A DNA stretch of 64,000 nucleotides from Tritrichomonas musculus (Eukaryota; Parabasalia; Tritrichomonadida; Tritrichomonadidae): the NCBI GenBank assembly GCA_039105265.1, contig JAPFFF010000047.1, positions 62,001 to 126,000 on the forward strand, written 5' to 3'. The notes beneath the pieces are model-generated. The model was not told where the DNA came from. It did no database searches and saw only the letters and a list, made by a program, of their open reading frames with translations. A program made the translations under genes and the position numbers. Shown here one piece after another: positions 1 through 9,410 of this stretch (the first letter of the stretch is position 1; the number at the start of each line of letters is the position of its first letter).

Positions 1-296
1 CCAAGAAATAAAACTTTTGATTGATTTTCTTGAATAAATTTTAAAATTCGAAGTAAATCATGGAAACTTCCATGAATATCACCAACAATTATAAAATCTC
101 CATTAAGCAAAAGAATATTATCTTCTTTTTCTAAAATTTCTTCAACTTCTGAACATAAATCAATTAATAAATTTTCTTCAAAGGAAGGAATTGGCTGGCT
201 ATCGTCCATCTCATACCCTACTTTTAATAATTTGTCTAATGTGGATGAAAAAATAAATGAATAAGTCGATAAAATATAAGGTGCAATTTTTCTCAT
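1..296 (-). CDS. PP1/PP2A-like serine/threonine phosphatase, 5' part only
   Basis: Reading leftwards from the ATG at 294-296 gives an open frame that runs off the window edge, about 98 codons. Near residue 70 it has VGDIHGSFHDLLRI, which matches the first metal-binding motif (GDxHG) of PPP-family metallophosphatases. The GDYVDRG motif would lie just past the edge; the last residues are KVLFL. Upstream of the motif is the helical N-terminus usual in PP1-like proteins (CSEVEEILEKEDNIL). The Gln normally found in GDIHGQ is Ser here, as in divergent trichomonad members. Function by family: protein dephosphorylation in the cytosol or nucleus. The catalytic His and remaining metal ligands cannot be judged because they lie outside the window. 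Confidence 0.8.
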   Translation of the reverse strand, partial: MRKIAPYILSTYSFIFSSTLDKLLKVGYEMDDSQPIPSFEENLLIDLCSEVEEILEKEDNILLLNGDFIIVGDIHGSFHDLLRILKFIQENQSKVLFL

Positions 297-332
297 TTTG
301 AAAAAAAAAAGAAACTATTTGTTAAAAAACTA

Positions 333-1074
333 TAGTGGTCCTAAAAAATATTGATAAGAAATTTGAGAGAAATTTTCATGTTTCATTGAAAAAATTGAGA
401 AAATTTATTTAAAAATAATTTGAGAGAATTTTAAAATTCGTTTCAAATTCATTCAAATTTAATGACCTATTCATGAATATATGAATCAATTGTTGGTCAA
501 TCTTTTGACCTTTTATTTATAGGTTTTCTTTACCAAAAAATACAAACGAACGCTATAACTTAATCGCAAGTGGTTCTGCAATCGCACAATTTTAATAAAA
601 GCAAAACAGCTGATGCATTAAGTATTTCGTTAAATTGCGTCAAAGCAGTAGCTAAATAGATTGATGAAGGGAGACCAGAAAAAACACAACCCTGCCTACC
701 ACAAATATTAACAAATGAAATCAAGTATTTCATGTGCGTTAAAGCAATAATGTTTCCTGAAATCCCTGGAGCTGAAATGGCAAATGTTTCCTGAACACAC
801 ATTTTATTCTTTATATGGAATAATCTAAGTTTAGCAACAAACAATTCTTTGATTGATTCTTTTCCAAAGAAATTGAAACAATGCCTCGAAGTGCAAGGCA
901 ATCAAGTAAGATTTTAATTTTAATTTTTAATAAAAAATCAACTTTTTCAATTGCCGAAAAAATATTGATAAGAAATTTAACTTTTTAAATTAAAAATTTT
1001 AAAAATAAAATAACTTTTGTTAACGACGATTAACTATTGAATTCATTTCTTATCAATATTTTTTAGGAACACTA
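333..1074 (+). mobile_element. Tc1/mariner-family deletion derivative with inverted ends and TA duplication
   Basis: Inverted ends of about 30 bp start TAGTGGTCCTAAAAAATA at 333 and, read from the other strand, TAGTGTTCCTAAAAAATA at 1074, with one mismatch in 30. Each end is flanked by TA (331-332 and 1075-1076), the usual Tc1/mariner target duplication. A third copy of the TIR core lies inside, in direct orientation near 956-976. The interior keeps a fragment resembling a transposase helix-turn-helix (590-800), but at 742 bp the element is too short for a full transposase, so it is non-autonomous. Confidence 0.7.
590..800 (+). pseudogene. Transposase helix-turn-helix remnant inside the mariner element
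   Basis: The plus-strand frame reads NKSKTADALSISLNCVKAVAK, a stop, then DEGRPEKTQP. This matches the layout of a Tc1/mariner N-terminal DNA-binding domain: a helix-turn-helix of the type AxxLxISxxTV followed by a basic GRP segment. The frame has stops at about 661 and 799 and no DDD/E catalytic core follows. Its position between matching inverted ends supports the call; the sequence alone would be weak. Confidence 0.5.
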
Positions 1075-1631
1075 TATAAGTTTTGAATTTTACTTTTAAG
1101 ATATTGAAATTTTTGTAAATTTCAACTACCACTTAGAAAAGTTAATTCAAAAAATTCAATATGCGAATTTAACTTTTCTTAAAGGTTGTACAACTGAATT
1201 TTTACAGTAAAACTCAATGATTGGTTTGTTTTAACTAATTAAATTTTTTTATTATTATAATAATTAGTTTTATAAATATTTGCATCGTACAAAATTCAAA
1301 TTAAAATAAAAACTAAAAGGATATAAGTATATATTAAAATCTATTCAGAAAATAAATTTGAGTATTTTATCTCAATTTATTTTAATTATTTTTGATAAGA
1401 ATTTTATAACACTTTATAAAAATTTAGAATAGCGATAACTTTTTATATAATTTATTCTAATCATTAATTCTTTTGATATCTTTTTATATACTTTTAAAAC
1501 ATTAAGTGTTATATAAAAATAGTTATTATTATTGAAAAAAAATTTCATTTTTTTAGCTAAAAAAGCAGAAAAATTGAATTTGTTGAATTATTAAATGATG
1601 ATTTTAAAAAATTGGACGTTACAGGAGTCCA
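1075..1631. other. AT-rich intergenic DNA, nothing recognised
   Basis: No open frame of useful length, no RNA gene and no clear repeat were seen. The stretch is more than 80% A+T by eye. Confidence 0.5.
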
Positions 1632-1817
1632 ATGAAGAATATAATTTTATTTATATGCATTTACTTTCTAATATATTTGAATTTCATTCCAAATCAAATG
1701 TCAGTTTTTTCTAAAAATGAAGATTTAGTTGATTGGTTTCATAAATATAAAAAGTCTAATATTTTAGTTAATGAAGGATTTCGTCAAAAAGTAAAATATT
1801 ATTTGTATAACACATAG
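1632..1817 (+). CDS. Small hypothetical protein with hydrophobic N-terminus
   Basis: A 61-codon frame starts at ATG 1632 and ends at TAG 1817. Residues 3-19 are hydrophobic (IILFICIYFLIYLNFI) and could be a signal anchor; the rest is polar and lysine-rich. No family is recognised. It stands alone in AT-rich DNA, and a 61-codon frame here could arise by chance or be the end of a decayed gene. Confidence 0.2.
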   Translation: MKNIILFICIYFLIYLNFIPNQMSVFSKNEDLVDWFHKYKKSNILVNEGFRQKVKYYLYNT

Positions 1818-2081
1818 TATACCCATTCGAATGACATCTATATTTTTTAAATGATACAAACATATAAGAAATCGATATATATTGAATTTTAATTAAAGTC
1901 TTTATTTCAACCATTAAATTTTATAATATTAGATATAAAATATATTAATTATATAAATTATATAAATTATATATTATAATTATTAAATAAATTATTTATT
2001 AAGATAAATATAAATTTATTTATTTTTATTTTTTATTCAATTTTGTTGAACGACCTTTCTTTTCTTAAGAAATAAAACCAC

Positions 2082-2815
2082 AGAAGGGGCGAAGCTCCTG
2101 ATTTTCAATATGATTCATTTTATAATTTTATATCATTATATTTATTTGCTGTTAAGATTATTTTTCCAAATTGTATTCATTTTTATACGGTGAAAAAAAG
2201 ATATAGGTATTTTTATTTTTATAAAAATCATTGAATTGTTAATCGTGTAAGTAAATATTGACCATATTAAAAACGGTTTAATTTTTGTAAAATTTTATGA
2301 TTATTTTATAAAATTTCCAAACTTTTTGAATTCATTGAATTTTTTTCTTTTAATTTTTATTCGTTGTTTTTTGGATATATGCTTAAAATTTAAAGATAAT
2401 TCTTTTTGTATTTTAAATAATCTCGATTATTGATTAAATATTTAATATTATTTGTTCTAAAAAAGCCAAATATTATGAAATAATTTTGATATCAAAAGAT
2501 TGGCCATATAAATTGGCATACAATTTTATATCTTACATTAATAAATGTATTTTTATTTATTTTTATTGCGTTTTATAACATCGTATTGAAGTTTACATAG
2601 AAAATTATGTTTTTTACTTTCTGAGCAAAAAGAAGTTTTTCATTCAATTTTTTTGATTTAAAATAGCATTATCTTGAATTTTTTACACATTAATGCCTAT
2701 AACATTTGTTCAAATATATTTTATAAAATGTATTCATTATAAATAAATAATTAATATTGCAATATAACTATCATAAAATGAAAAAGGTTAACGGTCGAAG
2801 AGCTTCGCCCCTTCT
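2082..2815. mobile_element. MITE-like DNA transposon with 16-bp inverted ends and 8-bp target duplication
   Basis: The ends are perfect inverted repeats, AGAAGGGGCGAAGCTC at 2082-2097 and its complement at 2800-2815. Directly outside both ends is the same 8-mer AAAACCAC (2074-2081 and 2816-2823), a clean target-site duplication. The 734-bp interior is AT-rich and has no open frame. An 8-bp duplication fits hAT, P or Merlin elements; the terminal bases do not decide between them. It is non-autonomous, and the intact ends and duplication suggest a fairly recent insertion. Confidence 0.8.
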
Positions 2816-2897
2816 AAAACCACTTTATTTCTATGAATTTAATTGGCAATCGAATATATACTGATAGTCCAGAAAAAGATTACTTAATTTTTTTTCT

Positions 2898-2926
2898 GAA
2901 GTCACGGGAATCGAACCTGTGACCCC
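2898..2926 (-). other. tRNA 3'-half-like remnant (T-arm)
   Basis: On the minus strand the sequence GTCACAGGTTCGATTCCCG resembles a tRNA T-arm: box B-like GGTTCGATTCC with partly paired flanks. A possible anticodon stem lies about 30 nt upstream, but no matching acceptor 5' strand or D-arm could be found. It is more likely a tRNA relic than a working gene. Confidence 0.35.
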
Positions 2927-3164
2927 AAAAAAATCTAGTCCAAGATTAATAATAATTTACACAGTTGATCGAAAAGCTCTCAAAAAAAAAAGTAAAAGTT
3001 ATTAAAAAGTTTGTTTTTTATTAACTTTTTCTAAGAATAAAAATTATTTACACATTATTGGACTTGCATAATCCCGTTATTTTATGCTGCTGCAATTGGT
3101 GCTAAAAACAACCTTATGTAACCTTCTTTTAGTATATTAATTTGTTAAATGAAAATGCAAGGAT

Positions 3165-3321
3165 ATGGACCAGATATAAAAAATGAAATATAATTACGAC
3201 TTCTGCATAATAAATATTTAAGGTGATCATAAATACCGCCAACGTCAACAGCGGCATCACATTGATCGATTACATCGGGATCTCTTGTTCGAATGTAGGA
3301 AGCATTTTTGAATTCATCTGT
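3165..3321 (-). pseudogene. MYG1 (UPF0160/GAMM1, DHH-type exonuclease) fragment
   Basis: The minus-strand frame from about 3321 reads TDEFKNASYIRTRDP, then DVIDQCDAAVDVGGIYD. This is the hallmark stretch of the MYG1/UPF0160 family, where IRTRDPxxxxxCDxxVDVGGxYD is strongly conserved. After YDH the frame no longer looks like the family and stops at about 3165. The N-terminal THNGxFHCDE motif is missing, and the C-terminal DHH-side motifs are not seen nearby. MYG1 is a mitochondrial/nuclear RNA exonuclease in other eukaryotes. Here only about 30 diagnostic codons remain, so this is a relic. Confidence 0.55.
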
Positions 3322-3850
3322 TTAAAAAAAAGATTTTTATATTCAATTTAATTATCATTATATCCCAAATTTCTTTAATTTAATAATAATTAATATTTCA
3401 TTATAAATATCATTATATTATTTATTATTTTATTTTTTGAAAAATAAAAACTATAACTATTTTAAGAGTAGATACATACCTAATTAACTAGTAAAAAATT
3501 TTGAAATAAATTTTCAAAGAAACTAAATTTTCTTTATCAAAAATTCAATATGTTTTCAAAAGTCTTTTTTACATTATTTCAAATATTTAAATATTTAATG
3601 AAAAACAAAAAATAATTCACTTGTTATATTACTTTATATAATTTAATATTATTTTTAATAGGAAACAAATAAAAATGTATTTATATATTTATTATTTATA
3701 AATATATTAATGTTTTATTTTTGAGAACAGTAAAATAATTTGTGAAAACTTTATTTATAAATTGACCTTTTTATTTTTATGGAAGGAAAGCCGATCTAAA
3801 AGCCATTTGAAAGAGTCAAGCATGACAGCCTTGTTTATTTAATAGACTTT
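3322..3850. other. AT-rich intergenic DNA
   Basis: Nothing recognisable apart from a possible short ATG-less leader to the BspA relic after about 3780. Confidence 0.4.
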
Positions 3851-4204
3851 GTGGAAAATACAGCTAGTATAATCGGATGTGATTCTATCAAAGATGAAAT
3901 AATAATTCAATATTCAATCAGCATCAAAGAAAAGGAATTTACTAGTATATCAGAAAAAGCTTTTAAATTTTCTCAAGCAAAATCGATTATAATTCCAAAT
4001 TATTCCGAAATTCACGTAATTGCCAAAAAAGCATTTTTTAAATCGTCAATTGAAACTTTTGCCGTTACACAGCATCTTACTCATATAGAAGAAAGTGCTT
4101 TTGCACATTGTTTACAACTTCGAACAGTCAATATCCCAAATAATTCTGAACTTCAGATGATTGGTAAATATGCGTTCTCACATATAAACATATATCACAT
4201 TTAA
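3851..4204 (+). pseudogene. BspA-like leucine-rich repeat protein, truncated relic
   Basis: An open frame of 118 codons without a convincing ATG at its start (it begins at GTG) shows three or four TpLRR units: FTSISEKAFKFSQAKSIIIP, HVIAKKAFFKSSIETFAV and THIEESAFAHCLQLRTVNIP. These fit the 23-residue BspA consensus (xxIxxxAFxxCxxLxxIxIP). The usual N-terminal region and the rest of the repeat tract are missing, and a candidate transposon (4257-4596) sits directly after the stop. BspA proteins of trichomonads are often cell-surface; this copy is probably dead. Confidence 0.6.
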
Positions 4205-4256
4205 GGTATATATAAATTATATAATTATATATGTTCTTTTTTTTTTTTTTTTTTAT

Positions 4257-4596
4257 TTTAAGGGACCACTATCAAATTCTATGTTAAAAATTCTATGAGT
4301 TATCACAAAATTAATTGACTTAAAAAAAAATATTTCTTGAGTATTTTTGCTATATTTTGGTATATATAAATTATATAAATTACATATCATTTATTTCTAT
4401 TCTTCTTTTAAGCCTATTCCCTTTTTTCAATAAAAATTTAAAAGTTGAAAGGAGTAAAAATTTTACAAAAATGATCGGAATGGTGAAATTTTAAAGTTTT
4501 AAACTTTTTCCGAGATAACAACTATTGAATTTTCTTTTCTATGAGTTTTCTCAATATTGAAATGTTTACAAAAAAATATGATAGTGGTCCCTTAAA
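4257..4596. mobile_element. Small inverted-repeat element, about 340 bp
   Basis: TTAAGGGACCACTATCA at 4257-4273 is inverted at about 4574-4592 (tgatagtggtcccttaa). Two readings are possible. It may be a TTAA-target element with GGG ends. Alternatively, since ATAGTGGTCC also begins the mariner element at 333, the two copies may be outward-facing ends of two broken mariner copies. A direct repeat GGTATATATAAATTATATA lies at 4205 and again at 4359. The interior has no coding sign. Confidence 0.4.
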
Positions 4597-4949
4597 AAAA
4601 AAAAAAATACGTTAATTTTAAAAAATACGTTAATTTGTGTAACTTATTTGTAGACTATTGATAAAATAATATATGAAATTATATAATATACTAATTAACT
4701 CACAAAATCATTCAAAGAAATACTTTCTTTCATTTTCGAATATAATTAAATATTTCAATCTTGTTAATTCTTAATTGGATTATGAATATATATTGAACAT
4801 GAAATTCAAATTATCAATAGATGTAGTTGATATTCGTGCTTTAAACTAATGCCAGTATCTCAATCTTTCTTTTTTTGTATTTTATAGTATAATTATAAAG
4901 CGATTATATTAAAGGATTAAAAATATTAAGAAAGTTATACTTAGTTTAT

Positions 4950-5390
4950 AAATAGAACAAATCTAGAAACGGTTGGAAATTAATGTCTTATAATTATCCA
5001 GCTGCTTGAAAAGTATTGGTTATGAAGCATTTAGTGAGAGATAAACTTAGCAAAATTGTCATTCAAATTTCTGTCACGAAACTTGTAGAAAGAAGCTTTT
5101 ATTTATCTGAGTTTGAATTGATTGACAATGCTAGAGTCCTCCATGTTTTCGCAATGCAAAAAGTTGAAAATGCTATTATCTTAAAAACTGTAATGGTTAT
5201 CGATTATATAACTTTTGAAATTTGTAGTGTTTAGTATGAAATTTTTATCTCTGAAAAAGTGGAGAGAATTGACTCAAATTCTTTCTTTTTTTTTTTTTGT
5301 ATTGAAAGCTGTCATCATTGGTAATTTGACAATATGCTTTTGAATATTGCGATAGATTGAATAATCTTTAACTGCCTGAAGGTTTGTCTG
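4950..5390 (+). pseudogene. BspA-like leucine-rich repeat relic
   Basis: Short pieces in changing frames recall BspA repeats: IGYEAFSER near 5020, KIVIQISVTKLVERSF at 5052-5100, and later FEYCDRLNNL with LPEGL near 5340-5390. Stops and frame changes separate them, and no unit is complete. The order of pieces fits one decayed BspA gene, perhaps the same one as the relic at 3851-4204. Confidence 0.45.
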
Positions 5391-5407
5391 ATCATTGCAT
5401 ATTTTGA

Positions 5408-5482
5408 TTATATGCTATCATAAAAAAATGTTTTTTCACCAAATCATGAATAAGAATAATAATTGTTGTTATGATAGCATAT
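5408..5482. repeat. Inverted repeat, 15-bp arms
   Basis: TATATGCTATCATAA near 5409 is exactly inverted near 5467 (TTATGATAGCATATA), with about 45 bp between the arms. It could form a hairpin or be the remnant of a small element. No target duplication was seen. Confidence 0.45.
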
Positions 5483-5489
5483 AAAATAA

Positions 5490-6540
5490 TATTGCAGAAT
5501 ACATAATGTATTAAATGTTTTGTGGAAATGATAATTGTTATTATAATAATCCCAAAATTATAACTTTTGTAACTTTACATTTATTTATTAATTACAAAAT
5601 AAAATCAATTCCATGACCAACTTATTTCAGGAGTTGAAATACTACAGATATGGCCCAAGCTTTTTTTGGAAGAACTAAGATTGGATTGGTATTCTGACAA
5701 ATCAAATGATTATTTATAATTATTAAAAATAAATAAATAAAAAAAGCATCATTACTATAATTATAATTTGATGAAACTTTCAAATTATAAAAATTTATTT
5801 AAATAACCAAATAAAGCATTATTTATCATACAATAACATAGCTATTATTTCTTTCACATTTAATATGAATATCTCTAAGGTTGATATTTAGAAAAAAAAA
5901 TTTATTATTAAAAAGAAGGTGTCTTGAATAAGAATTATTTAACATTATAACTGAAATATAGTATATTTGAGTATTATTTGGATTATTTCATAAATTATTA
6001 TTAATACTTTTGAATTAGTATTTTGATTCATAAACCATAAATTTTCATACCTTGATTCTAAAATATTCTCACATTGCCATAATGCTGAAAATCTGCAATT
6101 GTAAATAAAATCCGTTTTTTTTCTAAAAAAGATATATTTTTAATATTTCTTTTTTTTCTTTAATTTTATTTCATTAAATTATAATTAGTACCATTTTGCA
6201 ATTTCACAAAAAGGTACGTTTATTTCTTGATTAATCATCAAAGAAACGGAAATCATTCATTGATTTCAATCACATAAAATTTTTTTTGAGAGAATAAAAT
6301 AATCATTAAATTGAAAAGTTTTTCAATTCCATATACAAAAAATTCAACTTTTTCAAAACATTTGATTCAATTTAATTAATACTCATTATATATCTAAAAA
6401 ATTACTTAACAATTTTAATTATAAATTTATAAATTTTTATCAATGATAAATAAATAAATTAAAAATAAATATATTCTAATGTTTCATAAAATATATTTTA
6501 GTATAAATAGTAAAATATATTTCATATTATTCAAATATTG
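5490..6540. other. AT-rich intergenic DNA, about 1 kb
   Basis: No gene, RNA or clear repeat was recognised. Long A and T runs are common. Confidence 0.5.
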
Positions 6541-6548
6541 AAATAAAT

Positions 6549-6560
6549 TCATTTCACATA
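6549..6560 (+). promoter_or_regulatory. Candidate trichomonad initiator (Inr) upstream of the reductase gene
   Basis: TCATTTCACATA lies 14-25 bases before the ATG at 6574. The known trichomonad initiator consensus is TCA-Py-(T/A) close to the start codon, and two overlapping matches occur here. The position is right but the motif is short. Confidence 0.35.
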
Positions 6561-6573
6561 TATAAATAACGAA

Positions 6574-7590
6574 ATGAGTACTCTCTACCTACTTACAGGA
6601 GCAACGGGTTTTCTTGGAAGTGAAATTTGTGCCCAACTTTTAAAGCGTGGCGATGATGTTAGAGCATTGGTGTTGCCAGATGATCCCGCCATTGAAGATA
6701 TCCCAGAAGAAGTTGAAATCATTGAAGGTGATTTATGCAATATCAAAGATTGCCAGGCACTGTTCAAAGTAAAAAAAGGAACAAAAACAATCTGCATCCA
6801 TTGTGGAGGTATTTCTTCAGACAGGGCTCTTTTTGATAAAAACATGTATGAAACAAACGTTCATGGAACAAAAAATATGTTGACTATTGCAAGAAAGCAT
6901 CCAGAATGCCAAAAATTCGTTTATGTTTCAAATGCAGGAGCAATTCCAGAATTACCAAAAGAAGAAAAAATTAAAGAAGTTTCTACATATTTCCCATACG
7001 ATCAAGATAAAGTTGTTGGTTGGTTTAATCGAACAAAAGCAATGGCAAGTCAAAAAGTTGCGAATGCTGCACGTTTATTCGATCTTAATACATGTATTGT
7101 TTTACCAACCGGAATAATTGGACCAAATGATCGTGCTATTGGCCAGTCTACACGTACTATTATCAGTATAATTAAAGGAGAAATGAAAGATGCCATTGAT
7201 GGAAGTTATAATTTTGTTGATGTAAGAGATTTGGCAAAGGGATGCATATTGGCTGCTGACAAAGGTGCAAAAGGCGAAAGTTATATCCTTGGAAATGATG
7301 AAATTACTTTGAAAAAGTTATGCAAGCTTATAGAAAATGAATTAAATTGCGAAACATGCAAAGAATTCTTACCAATAGAAGAAGCACAAGAAAAAGCAAG
7401 GCAAATGGAAAAAGAAGCCGCAATGAACGGAACAAAATCCACGCTGACTAGTTTCCAAGTTTATAATCTAGCAAGAAATAACGAATATGATTATTCAAAA
7501 GCTAGAAGAGATCTTGGATATATAACACGAAGTTATAAAGAAACTATTTGTGATCAAATCAAATGGTTGAAAGAACAAGAACTAATTTAA
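6574..7590 (+). CDS. Extended short-chain dehydrogenase / NAD-dependent epimerase family, atypical active site
   Basis: The 338-residue protein has the nucleotide-binding GATGFLG at residues 9-15, a DL motif (EGDLCNIKD) near 52 and YVSNAG near 118-123, all typical of extended SDRs of the dihydroflavonol-reductase/3-beta-HSD type. NFVDVRDLAKG near 214-224 is another conserved family block. The catalytic Tyr-x3-Lys should be at 151-155, but the sequence is FNRTK, so Tyr is Phe (codon TTT) while Lys155 is kept. A typical NAD(P)-dependent redox reaction is therefore doubtful. The start is the first ATG, behind an initiator-like TCA motif; the stop runs into TAAATAAA. The compact intronless gene looks bacterial in type, so ancient transfer is likely but unproven. 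Confidence 0.8.
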   Translation: MSTLYLLTGATGFLGSEICAQLLKRGDDVRALVLPDDPAIEDIPEEVEIIEGDLCNIKDCQALFKVKKGTKTICIHCGGISSDRALFDKNMYETNVHGTKNMLTIARKHPECQKFVYVSNAGAIPELPKEEKIKEVSTYFPYDQDKVVGWFNRTKAMASQKVANAARLFDLNTCIVLPTGIIGPNDRAIGQSTRTIISIIKGEMKDAIDGSYNFVDVRDLAKGCILAADKGAKGESYILGNDEITLKKLCKLIENELNCETCKEFLPIEEAQEKARQMEKEAAMNGTKSTLTSFQVYNLARNNEYDYSKARRDLGYITRSYKETICDQIKWLKEQELI

Positions 7591-7696
7591 ATAAATAACT
7601 TTTTGAGAGGATATTTAGTCTATTTTTCCTATATTGATTTACTATCAAAAATACATTTTTCAATCCGGAATTGATATCAATAAATAAATTTACAAA

Positions 7697-8213
7697 TTTG
7701 CAATAATCCTGTCCATTTTGGATTTTATCTTAGGATAACCGTAATCCTGGATGGAAAAAAAATCCAGCTTGGATTTTTCATTTTTTCAAATAATAAATCA
7801 AAAGTTTTAATAAATGGGTTTTATTCTCAAAAAGTTCATAATGTAAACTATAGAATGCATTTTTTTGAATACTGTAAACCATTGAATGGATTTTTTCCTG
7901 AGAAAATCCAAAATAAACCATTGAATGGATATATAAAAAATCCATTCTATAGTTTACATTAATATTTATGGATTTTTTGTAATTTCTGCCATTTCCTTTA
8001 TTTTGCATCAAAGAAAATTAAAAAAACCAATGCATAACTAATTTAATTAACAGCAAATGCACAAAAATATGCAAAAATAAAGAATTTGTTGGTTTTTTTT
8101 AATAATTCTATATAGACAAATAGTAATTCAAAATAAAACCGTTATCCAAAATTTAAAAAAAAAAATCCAAAAAACGGTTAAAATATCCAATTTGGACACC
8201 CTTATTTGCAATA
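7697..8213. mobile_element. Fold-back element, about 0.5 kb, with possible 9-11-bp target duplication
   Basis: ATTTGCAATAA occurs at 7696-7706 and 8204-8214. Just inside are imperfect inverted ends: TCCTGTCCATTTTGGAT on the left, and GGGTGTCCAAATTGGAT read from the right, followed by ATAACCG-type matches (GGATAACC / CCGTTATCC). The centre has a strong palindrome, ATGTAAACTATAGAATG at about 7841 inverted near 7960, around two copies of AAACCATTGAATGGAT. A 9-11-bp duplication would suit a Mutator-like element. No transposase is seen. Confidence 0.5.
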
Positions 8214-8312
8214 AAATGTTTACAGATAAGAAACATTTTATTTTTCAATTATTGAAAATCAATAGATTAATTGAGAGATCACATTTAAATAATTGAATTT
8301 ACCATTCAAAAT

Positions 8313-9410
8313 ATGAAGGATTTCCAAATCAGGAATAGCACAAAACTGTTATTCAGAAATGATCTATCAGATGATTTGGCTAATATTATTAAATCCAAAA
8401 AAGTTTTATTTATTTATGGAGGTGGATCAGTTCATAAGAATGGATGTTATAATGATATCAAAGGTAGCGTCTTAAAAGGAAATGGACAATTTTTTGAATT
8501 TAAAAATGCATCACGTGAAGCAATAGATATTGAAAAAGGGATAAAATTTTCTCAATTAAATAATGTTGATCTTTTAATAGGAGCTGGTGGAGGCAGTGTC
8601 ATGGATGCCACCAAAATTATAAGTCTTGGACATTTTAATCCAAACTTTTTAGAAATACTTAAAGAAGAGAAAAGTCTTGAAGAAGTAAAACATCTACCTT
8701 TTATATTAATACCAACATATCCATCAAGTGGCTCTGAAAACATTGGTTGTGCAGCAGTTACCAAAGAAGGGAATTTTTACTTTGCATATGGACTGTCTGC
8801 TGAGTATTCATTTCTAGTTCCAAAATATTCATTATCACTTAATCAAGAAATGACATCATACTCAAGTTTAACCGTAATTGTTCAATTGTCAATGGTTGTT
8901 TTTGGCGATAAAAATCCAATTTCATATGATTTTGGCATTTCTGTAATAAAAAATGTATTGAAAGCAGCAATTAAATTGAAAACAGAGCCAAACGATTTGA
9001 AAGCAAGAGGCGTTATTTTGTTTGGTGCATCAATTTCTACTTCTGAATTGATCGCCATTGAAAAAGATGTCGATTATTCTTCTGATTTTTATTTTCTTGA
9101 AATTATGCTGGAAACTTTGTTTAATACAACATATAGAAAAGCGCTAACTTCTTTGTTTCCTGCGTATTTAAAGCATACAGCTAAGTTGTATGAAAATGAA
9201 GTGAAAACTTTTTTAAGCGATGCTTTCAATTTTACTGGAAGTGTTGATGATTCAATTAATAGATTAGTTCAATTATTCAATGACTTTGGAATTGATTTAT
9301 TTTTCCATGAACATTTTTCAGAAGAAATACTTTTAAAAATTCCAAATCAATCAAGTTTTGAAATTGATCAAATAAAAGAATTATTTAATGATATGATTAA
9401 ACTAAAATAA
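8313..9410 (+). CDS. Iron-containing alcohol dehydrogenase family (YqhD-like) without metal ligands
   Basis: The 365-residue protein follows the YqhD/butanol dehydrogenase fold from end to end. The nucleotide-site motifs are good: YGGGSVHKNG (35-44), GAGGGSVMDATK (90-101) and PSSGSEN (137-143). Active members bind Fe or Zn with one Asp and three His. At the matching places, aligned by eye to E. coli YqhD, the sequence has Thr187, Gln191, Tyr260 and Tyr274, and the extra conserved His is Ile264. All four ligands are gone, so a normal alcohol/aldehyde reaction is unlikely. The open frame is intact and starts at a clear ATG, so it is probably a kept pseudoenzyme rather than debris. The family is common in anaerobic bacteria and protists and is often laterally acquired. 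Confidence 0.8.
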   Translation: MKDFQIRNSTKLLFRNDLSDDLANIIKSKKVLFIYGGGSVHKNGCYNDIKGSVLKGNGQFFEFKNASREAIDIEKGIKFSQLNNVDLLIGAGGGSVMDATKIISLGHFNPNFLEILKEEKSLEEVKHLPFILIPTYPSSGSENIGCAAVTKEGNFYFAYGLSAEYSFLVPKYSLSLNQEMTSYSSLTVIVQLSMVVFGDKNPISYDFGISVIKNVLKAAIKLKTEPNDLKARGVILFGASISTSELIAIEKDVDYSSDFYFLEIMLETLFNTTYRKALTSLFPAYLKHTAKLYENEVKTFLSDAFNFTGSVDDSINRLVQLFNDFGIDLFFHEHFSEEILLKIPNQSSFEIDQIKELFNDMIKLK

